64,000 nucleotides of DNA from Cryptomeria japonica (GCF_030272615.1 NC_081414.1:822301896-822365895); one strand, 5' to 3'. Numbered from the stretch's first letter, positions 50,580 to 61,218 are shown. Numbers and translations: made by a program. The notes: generated from the sequence alone by a model not told the origin.

Positions 50580-51569
50580 CTATTAAGAGTTTAAAAATAA
50601 AAATACTCATATTTATATTTTGACATTTAATGTGATGGAAGTGGGCACATTCTCTCACCTTTAGAAATTAAACAATGACAATTATTAGTAATTATGTTAT
50701 CTTGCATTGAATTTATCATTACACACTAAATAGATTGCAATATAAATAATACTTATATATAATCAATGTAAACATACATTAACTTCATCTCTTTACTCTA
50801 TTTTAAATTTTATTATGTGTTGAATTATATATTTCTTCAATTTTTTATTTATACCTTCACAAAAAGATTAAAATAAAGATAAATTAAATTTAATTGTTGC
50901 AAAATAATCTTTTGGGTTGAGTAATTAGTTTTCAAAGACATTTTTAATTATGTCGAATATACACTTTCACATGCTCTATAAAATTTTATTTGTATCAATT
51001 ATTATAATATTATTTATTTAATTTAAAAATAAAAAATGTTAATTTAATTAACAATTATATGATTCCTCTAATTAAAATCAAAGTAATTTACTTTCAATTC
51101 TTATTTAAACTTTTATGTATGAAACAAATTACAATTTACATATTAAAATTATATACGAATTATTAGAAGTTATAAAAATTGAATTAAATTTAAAAAAAGA
51201 TAGGAACCACTGTAAAAAGTTCCATTTCACACTCATTTTATAAGAGGGCGTAAAAGGAATATGAAAAAGCAATTTATAATTTACTGAATAGTTTTATACA
51301 TTACTTTCAACGGCACATGGTCTTATTCAAGTTTAAGTGGTATTACTATCACTTATTATTTTCCATATAATTTATTGGCAATTAATGCATTGATTTTTCT
51401 GTTGGCATCGCCTCGCTGAAGAATAAAATAAATTGTGGTGTGCAGAAAAATGTGGTACGAAATTTTAAATCAGTGGGAGACTGACTAATAGTCAATATGA
51501 AATTGGGTCGGTGTGACCAGTAGGTAAAACTATACGATACAAACTTCAGGGTGTGAAACTGGATCGGTG
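50580..51569. other. AT-rich stretch between the two 25-bp repeats
   Basis: About 990 bp, very AT-rich up to 51200 and less so afterwards. No open frame or domain supports a gene. The exact repeats at both ends could mark an insertion. Confidence 0.4.
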
Positions 51570-51594
51570 TCATTTTTTCTAGTCTTAAGGTATG
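51570..51594. repeat. 25-bp exact repeat, copy 2
   Basis: Same 25 bases as 50555-50579. It runs directly into the first of three GAGTTCTGAACG repeats. Confidence 0.85.
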
Positions 51595-51860
51595 GAGTTC
51601 TGAACGTTTAGGGTGCGAGGTTGAAGAGGCTGCGTGAAGTGGTAGTCAGATATGGGGTTCTGAACGTTTAGGGTGCGAGGGTGGAGAGGCTACTGCTGGT
51701 ACTTCATTCTTGTCCATTGGTCCGATATAAAAAATTCCAGAAAATCAGGACTTCTGGAATATTTGTTACCTTGTTTTGTTCCAGACTCAGGCATATATGG
51801 AGTTCTGAACGTCTATGGTGTGAGGTTGGAGAGGCTGCTTGAAGTGGTAGTCAGATATGG
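51591..51860 (+). repeat. Three partial copies of a ~60-bp segment
   Basis: Segments starting TATGGAGTTCTGAACG at 51591, TATGGGGTTCTGAACG at 51651 and TATGGAGTTCTGAACG at 51796 share the following bases (GTTTAGGGTGCGAGG or close). The first and third also share GAAGTGGTAGTCAGATATGG. Spacing is 60 and 145 bp. Confidence 0.75.
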
Positions 51861-51887
51861 TAAAGCTCCTAAACATCTCTTTGCAAA
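51791..51887 (+). other. Exon-like segment ending in a donor site, older copy
   Basis: The plus-strand frame reads ERLLEVVVRYGKAPKHLFA and stops at a donor-like AAA|GTATGC in phase 2. The sequence across the donor (CATCTCTTTGCAAAGTATGC and on into TTTTCC) closely matches 53611-53645. At the protein level it resembles TEALKVIIKRKAKRQHLSG of the segment at 53570-53628: L.V[VI][VI].......HL is shared. The left edge, after CAG at 51790, is only a guess. I infer a duplicated exon of an unknown gene. Confidence 0.35.
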
Positions 51888-52220
51888 GTATGCATTTTCC
51901 TTTTCTTGTCATCAATTCTCTTTCGTGTATTTGACAGGAATTCGTCCTGAAATCGTTCTTGCTAGTTATATTTCTTTATGAAGCTAGGATTTGATTCATA
52001 CACCTTTGGGCTGTAAATTTAATCAACGTTGCAACCATTTTGTTTCTGAATCTTTCTGTGATATTCTTGAATCTTTGTTGTTGACTTGGTTATTTGGATA
52101 CTTCCTTGAAAGGGGGATTCAAACCCTAATTGGGTATTGGAATCTGTAAATTTGTAACATGATCAGATAGTTGATCTGATCTTTGATATTCCAATATGAT
52201 CACTGTTGAGGCAGATTAAT

Positions 52221-52270
52221 CGATGTGCACAGGTTTCTGCTATGTCTGTCAAAGTGACAGCTGCAAATTG
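52221..52270 (+). other. Exon-like segment similar to the start of the membrane-protein gene
   Basis: After TGCACAG the plus strand reads VSAMSVKVTAAN. The stretch 58361-58400, after TGCGCAG, reads VSTLPAEMTPTT. About 70% of the bases agree. The tRNA-like array begins about 40 bp later. This looks like a relic of a duplicated gene start. Confidence 0.3.
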
Positions 52271-52299
52271 TTCAGATTTTCATGGGCAGTTAGGACTGT

Positions 52300-53390
52300 T
52301 ATACCATGAGCTACTGGCCTTTAAGGACCAGCCCATCTTTGGTTAAGGTAGGGCCTAGTTTCAACACTCTTCCTTAAACAACTTTATAGAATGTTTGGGG
52401 CTCTTAGTTTGGCTTTGTTTTGATATCATGTTGAGTTTCTCATGGATCAATTAGGATTTGATCCTAGGATTTCCATTTATTGTTTGAGTGATCTACCACT
52501 GAGCTACTGGCCTTTTAGGACCGGTCCATCTTTGGTTAGGATGTGGCTTAGTTCCAGCACTCTTCCTTAAGGGACATTAGAGAATGCTTGGGGCTCCTAG
52601 TTTGGCCTTGTTCTGATATCATGTTGAGTTTCTCATAGACCAGTTAGGACTTGATCCTAGGATTTTTCATTTACCGCTGGAGTATTCTACCACTCAGCTA
52701 CTGGCCTTTTAGGACCTGCCCATCTTTGGGCAAGGTGTAGCTTAGTTCCAATGCTCTTTCTTAACCCACTTTATAGAATACTTGGGGCTACTAGCTTGGC
52801 CTTGTTCTGATATCATGTTGAGTTTCTTATGGAGGATTTGATCCTACGATTTTTCATTTACCGCTGGACTGTTCTACCACTCAACTATTAGCCTTTTAGG
52901 ATAGACCCATCTTTGGTCAATGTGTAGCTTAGTTTCAGTACTCTTCCTTAACCCACCTTATAGAATGTTTGAGGTTCCTAGCTTGGCCTTGTTCTGATAT
53001 AATGCTGAGTTTATCGTGGACCATTTAGGACTTGATCTTAGGATTTTTCATTTACTGCTGCAATTTTCTACCATTGAGCTACTGGTCTTTTAGGACTGAC
53101 TTATCTCTAGTCAAGGTGTTTCTTTGTTCCAACACTCTTCCTTAAGCCGCTTTATAGAATACTTGGAGCTCCTAGCTTTTCCTTATTCTGATATCATATT
53201 GAATTTATCATGGAACAGTTAGGACTTGACCCTAAGATTTTTCATTTACTGGTAGAGGCTCTACTACTGAACTATTGGCCTGACCCTAGGACCTTTCGTT
53301 TGCTGCTGGAGTGGTGTACCACTGAGTTACTTGTCCAATCCTAGAACCTTCTATTTGGTGCTAGAGTGCTCTACCACTAAGTTACTGCCC
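52300..53390 (-). repeat. Tandem array of tRNA-derived SINE-like units
   Basis: On the minus strand each unit carries a tRNA-like A box (TAGCTCAGTGGTAGA, for example 52493-52506) and about 28 bp later a B-box-like GGATCAAATCC (52454-52464), then a ~120-bp body. A boxes lie near 52500, 52693, 52880, 53074, 53269, 53322 and 53377. The first five are 187-195 bp apart, the last steps are 53 and 55 bp and hold the tRNA-like head only. This is the RNA polymerase III promoter layout of tRNA-derived SINEs, but SINEs are rarely tandem. No poly-A tail was seen between units. No unit folds obviously as a functional tRNA; the source tRNA could be Ala-, Cys- or Phe-like. Confidence 0.65.
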
Positions 53391-53569
53391 TTCTTAGAAC
53401 TAATCGATCTTTGATCCAGGTATGACTTAATTCCAAGACAATTAAAGAAGTGCCTATCTAGATGGAAGCTCCAAACTCAAACTATTGAAACAATGTAACA
53501 GCTCCCAAAGAAACAAGAACATCAATAATCAACCCTTTAATTGGAGGCCTATGGTTTTTTCTGCCACAG

Positions 53570-53628
53570 ACGGAAGCTCTGAAAGTCATCATTAAACGCA
53601 AAGCTAAACGCCAACATCTCTCTGGAAG
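53570..53628 (+). other. Exon-like segment in front of the tandem array
   Basis: A strong acceptor-like tract (GGTTTTTTCTGCCACAG) ends at 53569 and a donor-like GAAG|GTATGC follows 53628. The 59 bases between read TEALKVIIKRKAKRQHLSG plus two bases (phase 2), a lysine/arginine-rich peptide. The phase fits the frame conserved after the acceptors of the tandem units at 54706, 55249, 55767 and 56896. It resembles 51838-51887. I infer an exon of a small unknown gene; no transcript evidence is available. Confidence 0.4.
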
Positions 53629-54705
53629 GTATGCATTTTCCTTCTCTTGTCTATCATAAAAACCTGTCCCCAAACCTCACAACGACCCAGTCATCTGTCC
53701 CTGAATCGAATATATTACATGCTGTCTTTACCTCTAATAGATAGGAGTATTCTTCTTCCTGTACACAGAAAAGCCAAACGAACCTAGAGAAAAGATGTTC
53801 AGGTACTTCCATCACTGATTTCCAAAAGTAAAGGAAATTGTTTCTTTTTCTCAAGCAGTGGCTTCTTGTTTCATGAAACTAAAAGGAAAAAAATACTAAA
53901 TAAGCTGCTTGAAGATGAACAGAAACCTGTCTAATCACACACAGCTAGACACACCCAGCAAAGAAGTAGAGGTTTTTCTTCGAGCAAACAACTTGTTGTA
54001 AACTAAATATGCATAGACCTAGAGGTCTTCATCTATCATTATCCCAACCTTCTAAACATTTCATAACTACCTTCGTATGCTTTGAAGCCCATTTAATCCT
54101 AAACCGTGTCTGATTGTTTTGTCTCTGCAGATCTGCAGGATACTTTGGAAAACAGATATCTTGCAAAGGCGCTTCAAGGAAGCCAACGAAGTCCCTCAGA
54201 AATAAAGTTTTTCATTACATAGAGAATAAACAACTATTCTAACCTTTGCACGGAGAGGGTGAATTGGAGCCAAATAAGAAGAAGAAAAACCATACTTTCA
54301 ACTCGTATGCGCATCTTTCTTGCCATTCAATATAGACTAGGCGAGCAACTTGAACTCAGGTATGCAAATTCTAAATGAGCTGGCTGAAGATAAACATAAT
54401 AACTCAGATAAACAAAATCTAAATGAGTCGCTTGAAGATGAACAGAATCAACACGGATCCTTCCTTTCTAATCATAGGCAGCGAACCAGAAGTAGTACAT
54501 GTTTCTCCATCACATACAGCTAGACACACGCACCAAAGCAGAATTAGAGGTTTTTCTTTACTTCAAACTAATTGAAAACTATATATACATAGACCTAGAG
54601 GTCTTCACCTGTCATTACCTCAACTTTCTAAACATGTCATAGTTGCCTTCGTTTACTTTGATGCGCATTTAAACTAAACTGTATCTGATTGTTTCATCTC
54701 TGTAG

Positions 54706-54913
54706 GTCTAGGAAGATACTTTTGAGAACAGATATTATAAAAGAAAAACAATCGAGTCAACGAAGTCCCTTATAAATGAAGTTGTCGACATACATAGAGA
54801 ATACGAAACTATTCTAACCTTTGCACGGAGAGGGCGAAGTGGAGCCAAGACAAGAAGGAAAGCCATACAATCAACTCTTCTGCGCATCTTTCATGTCATT
54901 CAATTTAGACCAG
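54706..54913 (+). other. Exon-like part of tandem unit 2
   Basis: After the acceptor-like CTCTGTAG the frame used by the other units reads SRKILLRTDIIKEKQSSQ and then reaches a stop. Another frame, EDTFENRYYKRK and on, stays open to the donor-like CCAG|GTAAGC. The unit is more degenerate than units 3-5. Confidence 0.35.
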
Positions 54914-55248
54914 GTAAGCATCTTGAACTTAGAAAAACAGATTCTAAATGAGATACTTGAAGATAAACAAAATTAACATGGATCCTGTTTAATAGCCTAA
55001 CAAAAACCTGTCTAATCACAAGCAGCAAAGCAGAAGTAAAACATGTTTCTCCATCACACAGCTAAACACACGAACCAAAGAAGAACTAGAGGTTTTTCTT
55101 TACTGAAAACTTATTGAAAACGAAATATGCATAGAACTAGAGGCTCTTTGCCTGTCATTACCCCAACATTCTAAAAACTTCATAATTGCCTTCATTTACT
55201 TTGACGCCCATTTAAATTAAACAGACTCTGATTGTTTTGTCTCTGTAG

Positions 55249-55375
55249 ATCTAGAAAAATACTTTTGAGAACAGATGTTGCAAAAGAAAAGCAAGCAAGC
55301 CAACGGAGTCCCTTAGAAATGAAGTTGTCGACATACATAAAGAACACACAACTATCCTTTGCACGGAGTTGGTGA
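55249..55375 (+). other. Exon-like part of tandem unit 3
   Basis: After the acceptor-like TCTCTGTAG the frame reads SRKILLRTDVAKEKQASQ, then EMKLSTYIKNTQLSF, and stops after 41 codons. A donor-like CTAG|GTAAGC lies at 55455, beyond the stop. Confidence 0.4.
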
Positions 55376-55766
55376 AGTGGAGCCAAGACGAGAAGAAGAA
55401 AAGCCATACATTCAACTCTTCTGCACATCTTTCTTACCTTTCAACTTAGACTAGGTAAGCATCTTGAGCTCATAAAAATCGATTCCAAATGAGCTGATTG
55501 AAGATTAAAAGAGTTAACATGGATCCTGCGTAACAGACTAACAAAAGCCTGTCAAGTAAAACAGGAGTCTCTATCATACAGAGCTAGACGCACGCACCAA
55601 AGAAAAAATAGAGGTCTTTATGTGCTGCAAACTTGTTGAAAGCTAAATATTCATAGACCTTGAGACCTGCATCTGTCATTACCTCAACATTCTAAATATT
55701 TCATCACTTCATATACTTTTGAAGCCCATTTAAACTAAAATTCATCTGGTTGTTTTGTCTTTGCAG

Positions 55767-55899
55767 ATCTAGCAAGATACTTTGGAAAACAGATATTACA
55801 AAAGGAAAACGTACAAGCAAACAAATTGCCTTTCAAATGAAGTTATCAACATATATAGAGAGTACACAAAACTATTCTAACCTTTGCATGGGGAGGTGA
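55767..55899 (+). other. Exon-like part of tandem unit 4
   Basis: After the acceptor-like TCTTTGCAG the frame reads SSKILWKTDITKGKRTSK, then MKLSTYIESTQNYSNLCMGR, and stops after 43 codons. No donor-like GT is left at the position where units 2 and 3 have one (GACTGGATAAAT instead). Confidence 0.45.
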
Positions 55900-56303
55900 A
55901 GTGGAGCCAAAACGAGAAGAAGAATGACCATACATTCAACTCTTCTGCACATCTTTCTTGCCATTAAACTTAGACTGGATAAATATCTTGAAATCGGTTA
56001 AAATAAATACTAAATAAGTTGCTTGAAGAGATGGATCCTGCAAAGCAGCCCAACAGAAACCTTTCTAATCACACGCAGCAACGAAGAAGTAGAACAAGAT
56101 TCTCTATCACAGGCAGCTAGACGCACGCACCAAAATAGAAGTAGAGGTTTCTCTTTACTGCAAACTTGCTGAAAGCTAAATAGGCATAGACCTAGAGGTC
56201 TGCATCTTTCATTACCTCAAAATTATAAACATTTCATAACTGCACTTAAATACTTTTGAAGCCCATTTAAACTAAACTGCATCTCATTGTTTCGTCCTTG
56301 CAG

Positions 56304-56435
56304 ATTGGCAAGATACTTTGGAAAGCAAATGTTGCAAAAGAAAAACTAGCAAGCCAACCAAGTACCCTCGAAATGAACATGTCGACATGCATAGAGAATA
56401 TACAAAACTATTCTAACCTTTACGCAGAAAGGTGA
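56304..56435 (+). other. Exon-like part of tandem unit 5
   Basis: After the acceptor-like GTCCTTGCAG the frame reads IGKILWKANVAKEKLASQ, then MSTCIENIQNYSNLYAER, and stops at the same aligned position as unit 4. It starts one base shorter than units 3 and 4, so its phase relative to the acceptor differs. Confidence 0.4.
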
Positions 56436-56895
56436 AGTGGTGCCAAAACGAATAGAAGAAAAGCCATACATTCAACTCTTGTGCACATCTTTTTTGCGAT
56501 TCAACATAGACTGGATAAACTATTTGAAATCAGAAAAGCAAACATTGAATAAGCTACTTGATGATGAAGAGAATCTTGGTATTCGGCTTAGACTCGGCCT
56601 CATGTTGAACTGAGAAAAATAAATACTGAATAAGATACTTGAAGATGAACAGAATCGACACAGATCCTGCCAAGCAGCCTAGCAAAAAGTTGTCTAATTA
56701 CAGACAGCTAGACGCCCCTAGCAAAGCAGAAGGCGAGGCTTTTCTCTGCTGCAAACTTGTTGGAAACTAAATATTTATAGACCTAGAAACCTTCGCCGGT
56801 CATTACCTCAACATTCTAAACCTTTCATAAGTGCCTTCGTATACTTCGAAGCCCATTTAATATAAACTGCATCTGATTGCTTTGTCTCTCTATAG

Positions 56896-57004
56896 ATCTA
56901 GCAAGATAGTTTTGAAAACAAATATTGCAAAAGCAAAACAAGTCAGTCAACCTAGTCACGGAGAAATGGAGATGTCCACATGCATAGAGGATACAGAAAA
57001 CTAA
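56896..57004 (+). other. Exon-like part of tandem unit 6
   Basis: After the acceptor-like CTCTCTATAG the frame reads SSKIVLKTNIAKAKQVSQ, then GEMEMSTCIEDTEN and a stop, seven codons before the stop of units 4 and 5. Confidence 0.4.
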
Positions 57005-57110
57005 TCTAACCTTTCAACGGAGAGGGTCAAATGGAGCAAAAATGAGAAGAAGAAAGCCATACAATCAACTCTTCTGCAAATCTGTCTTTCCATTCATCGT
57101 CGACTTGGAA

Positions 57111-58360
57111 AAACAAATATGACTCTTACCTTATTCCTACTAAAGGTGACTAGCTATACAAGACCTCTATTTAGGCAGATAATATCTAAGGAGAATTTTA
57201 TTGAAGAGAGCTATGTGAGATTATCTAGCTTCTACAATCCCTCGATCCATTGTTGCACGTTGGATAGAAGTTTGCCTTATGCTTTTGCATTTATAAATAG
57301 TTTTTAGTAGTTTTTCGCGAGAGATAACATATAATTTTATAGGGAAGTTTTTTTCAACAATTCAGTATTGATTCACAACTATTTATCATGGATTAACTAA
57401 CTTCTTTAATCTGGATTTCCTTTCCAAAATTTACCTAATGTTTTGCAAATTTATTCATTTGATCTTTTTGTGTTCATTTGATTAAGTAGTGCAACATGAT
57501 TATGTAGTTGTTTGCATTTTTAAGTATTGTGAAAGCTTTATTATGGACTTATGAAATAGTTTAGTGATTCTCCTATTTTGCATTCCATTTTGAATTGAAA
57601 TGATTAGTTAATTTACACTCCACCTAAATATCACTCTTCATAAATTGGAAAAGGCTTCTTATTTCAATAAACTGTGTACAATATACTAATAAAATTTTGT
57701 TGTTTTCCGATATGTTTCTTTTCATTTTGTTACTTAAATACTGCTATAATCATTTGATTTGTTCTTCATAATTGACTAAAATTTATTGAAGTATACTCTA
57801 TTCCATACTTCATCGCAAAGCATTTGAATGTAGCGAACTAAATTTTGAAGTGCACCGTAGTCTAAGACGAAATTTCACGATGCAATCTTAATCGATCATT
57901 GAATAAAAAAAAATCCTTTCTTATTAAAAGTTCTCTTTAACAATAATGAGCTTGTACTCTTTTCACGAATGATCTAACAATTCAAAATAACGACGACGAT
58001 TATATATTTAAAAGCATCTCCTAAATTATATGTAACAATTCACAGTCATTAGCTGTTACTCCCTTGGATGGTCATGTATTTTAAGATCATCCTCTAAATC
58101 ATTGAAAACAATTTACTAATAATTAGGGTCCACCCCGTTATTAATGGCCAAATAATTAAAGCTAATGAAATTAATCACCATGGCCACGTATTTAAAAAGA
58201 TCGCGGTAATTTTCTTCCGTCTCACGTATTTAGTGCCTGCACTGTACTTAACATTTGACTTTTTATTATTCCTATATGGCCCCGGTTAAGGAAGATAGAT
58301 CAATTCAAATGAATCGGTATTGAGGGATAAGCTAATATATGTTCTGATCAATTTGCGCAG
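57111..58360. other. Upstream region of the membrane-protein gene
   Basis: AT-rich, with no further copy of the tandem unit. A 62-codon frame at 57119-57307 has no recognisable domain. The 200 bp before 58361 are less AT-rich and hold an acceptor-like TTTGCGCAG, so the gene may have a further 5' exon. Confidence 0.4.
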
Positions 58361-58381
58361 GTTTCTACTTTACCTGCTGAA

Positions 58382-59200
58382 ATGACACCTACAACTGTAA
58401 CCATGGAACAAGAACTGGCTCTCATGGTGGAAGAGGGTATGCATTGTTAATCCGTGTGGATAATTTCTTCCATTTAGTTTTTAAATCTGATTATATTCCA
58501 CATTTTTTTAATATTAAGATAAAGTCAATAGTTCTGAGAGGCCCCTTATCGACGTTTTGGATCACGTTCTTGATTCGCCATCAGAATAAGATAAAAATTT
58601 ATCTTGGATGATAAACAAGAGTCAAAACTAGCATACCCAGATGTTTTGGTTCCATTATCATGGACTGTCTAAGCTCACAATATATTATTCTACACTTGTA
58701 AAGCAGAGGCTGCGGGAAGAACATATGAAGCGACTATAGCAGAGGATCAAAATAATGAACGAGGACCACCTCGGCATCCGACCGAGGCGCACATCAATAT
58801 GAACGGAGCAGCTCCTGGAACGATACTTGTGCAATCGAGTGGAGACGAAATATGGAAATATGTCACTTGCGCATTAACACTCTTTGGGTTATCTATCCCA
58901 TTTTTCGGGCTCTACTTCAATCAGTGGCATAGCCTCACCAACTTGTTGGTTGTAATGATATGCTTGGTTGCTTTTTCCTCAATTTTAGGAGTGCTCTTTT
59001 ATATAATTTATCGCAAAATCAGCAACGAAGAACAATCAGAGGGAAACCCAAACCCAAATAACCATCAAACTACCACTGTTGCCGACTGCTCAGTTCAGCG
59101 CTGTCTTTTCTTCTTATTTCTGTTTCTGGCAGTCACGATTTATGTTCTCATTGCCGTCAATGCCATAACCAAATTTATCGCTGCTCACAATGCCGCATAA
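58382..59200 (+). CDS. Two-exon gene for a small multi-pass membrane protein of unknown function
   Basis: Exon 1 is 58382-58436 (MTPTTVTMEQELALMVEE). The intron 58437-58706 is 270 bp, begins GTATGC and ends AAGCAG. Exon 2 is 58707-59200. Splicing keeps one frame and gives 182 residues ending in TAA. An N-terminal hydrophilic part of about 65 residues is followed by hydrophobic segments around YVTCALTLFGLSIPFFGLYF, LTNLLVVMICLVAFSSILG and, after a polar Asn-rich loop (NPNPNNHQTTT), CLFFLFLFLAVTIYVLIAV. Three, possibly four, membrane spans are likely. There is no signal peptide or known motif. The base composition is more balanced than in the flanks, as in real exons. The frame is also open back to an acceptor-like site at 58360, so translation could begin in an earlier exon. 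I do not recognise the family. Confidence 0.7.
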
Positions 59201-61218
59201 TTTCTTCTGGCTTGTTTGTTTAAGGTTTGTTTGCTGTACAGCCGTGTGTTTTGTTGTCAGTGTAGGGTGCTCGCAGTTAAGTTTTCTCCGTCACCTTTCA
59301 TGTTATTTCAGCCGTTGGACTTTCATAATGTAAATCTATCTTCATATGTAAAAAGTGTGTAGTAAATTGCTTATGGTCACGAAGTTGACACGACAATATT
59401 TATATTTGACCATATATACCTATATATATGTGAATTTTATTAAATGGGTGGATGTTATTATCATGTCATTATCAATGAGCTCCAAATAGATAGTATTTCA
59501 TTTCGTTATCTTTAAGTTTTGTGTTCTCTCATTTCATATTTTAAGATCGCATTTTTGGTAGCATACGTTTCAAGTGTAGAGAATATTTTGTATTAGCATT
59601 AGGTTAAATTGTATTGTTTAAAATTCTAAAAATATTTATTTTTATATTATGGTTATGGGTAGAGTTTTTAGTTTTTTTTAAAGAATGTGAAATTTATTAT
59701 CTAAAAAATATTGTTTTGCGTATTTGAGTCAAATTTGTGTTTAATTTATTTTAAATTTTTTTATTTATGAGAATGTTAAATTTTAAAAATTCATCAATGG
59801 AGAAATTGATTGTTTTTTAATTTATTTTCCTATGTATTATGCAAATGGTTGTTTGAAGTGTGAGGAACCTAGGTTTGAGGTATAAGGGTAGGAAGGATTG
59901 GCTCTAGAAATTATCTTGGCTCTAAAAGTAATTATAAACTCATCCCTTCATGTTATTGCAATGATATTCCTTGACTTCCTCTAAATATCCTTTCCCTAAT
60001 TATCATTAGCAATGGTATCTAACATGGGACCCATTTGTAGTAATGTTTGTGATTGGATGAGACCCTTGTTGTTTATCTTCTCATGCCCCTTTGTATGTCT
60101 AATATTTTGTGTGTGTGTGTGCTAGTCTTAGTCCCCTATTTGGTGTAATTGTGGTTTTGCACATACAACTATTTCCTAGCATAATAGGGGTGGACCTATG
60201 GGTGTCATATGGTTAGGTGGCCTAGAACCAACATTAGGGAGTAGTGGATCTTTTGGAGTAATATGGTATCATGTATAGGATGGAAGAAGGACGCACATTC
60301 TCATTTATTATATATTATTATATCAAGTTATAACATGTACAATTTAGAACATTTGAGTCCTCATATTTAATTGTAGCTTTATTTTAATACATCTTGTGTT
60401 GAAGGATGCAAAGCATCCATAAGTGGTGTTACAAGTTTAGTCCTTCTATTGCATATTTGTTTCGGTGTTAAGCATGCATATTGTGTTGTGCGTATGTACA
60501 AAAAACCGTGGTTAAAAGTGTCCAAGTCACTCATTTTGGCCATGTCATGTTTGCATTATTTAAAAGTTGAAGTAACATGATCATGTTATGTGGTTTATAA
60601 AATACAGCCACGTTTTAAAAACCATAAAATGTGATCGCATTTAATAAATTATAAAACATGATCAAATTGTATAAGCAATAACATTAAAGCACATTTTTGT
60701 GTCATAAAAGAAAAAAAAGGTCCGAGTGGCCCATTCATAGTCCCAACTAGGAGAGGAGAGAACCTCTAGTTTCTTGAGCAAAACATGATTGTGTTTCACC
60801 AAGTTGATCCCTACCACAAGTATTTTCACACTTATACATAAAAGAAGAGACAAGTAGGGAATATTTTCATGTTTTTGAATCAAATCAAGTTTGTGTTTTC
60901 ATAAATTTGACTATTTAACAATATGTTTCTTATATGTTTTTTTTTACACCATCTCCTATAAATCCTAAACCAAAAGTTAATATAGTCTAAGAAATGCCTA
61001 AACAGATCCCCACATCACCCTAGTCCCCTTTTACTCTTTAGACAAACCTCGAGAAAAATTATGAGTAATTATAGGGCATTTCAAACAAAATATTTTACAT
61101 GTATAGAACTAGTGCCATCATTGTAGGTTTCCATAGAAAATTCATAATATGAATTAATTACTTCATCATTGGAAGAAATGATAAAGCATGTTGACCTGGT
61201 CATGAGTCATGTTGATGA
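59201..61218. other. 3' flank of the gene and AT-rich intergenic DNA
   Basis: The first ~150 bp after the stop are probably 3' UTR. The rest is AT-rich without supported genes. A 73-codon minus-strand frame near 60662-60883 has no recognisable domain. Confidence 0.4.

Larger units (their letters stand above)
53880..57110 (+). repeat. Six tandem ~520-590-bp units with acceptor-like sites and a shared short reading frame
   Basis: Landmarks repeat six times. An AGCTAGACACACGCACCAAAG-like phrase occurs near 53944, 54528, 55060, 55582, 56115 and 56706. A CATAGACCTAGAGGTCTTC-like phrase follows. A pyrimidine-rich tract then ends in TGCAG, TGTAG or TATAG just before 54131, 54706, 55249, 55767, 56304 and 56896. 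After that site the plus strand reads SSKILWKTDITK or a relative, then in several units EMKLSTYIESTQNYSNL or similar, then a stop. Downstream, donor-like AG|GTAAGC or GTATGC sites occur in units 1-3 (54360, 54914, 55455). I infer a tandemly duplicated genomic module that includes an exon. It may now be non-coding. Confidence 0.7.

Noticed and set aside
52441-52510. A functional tRNA gene on the minus strand
   Set aside because: The A and B boxes are recognisable but I could not draw a matching acceptor stem or anticodon arm. The repeat context points to tRNA-derived repeats.
55192-55428. 78-codon minus-strand frame with a Cys/Leu-rich start
   Set aside because: It is antisense to the conserved plus-strand frame of tandem unit 3 and is not kept in the other units.
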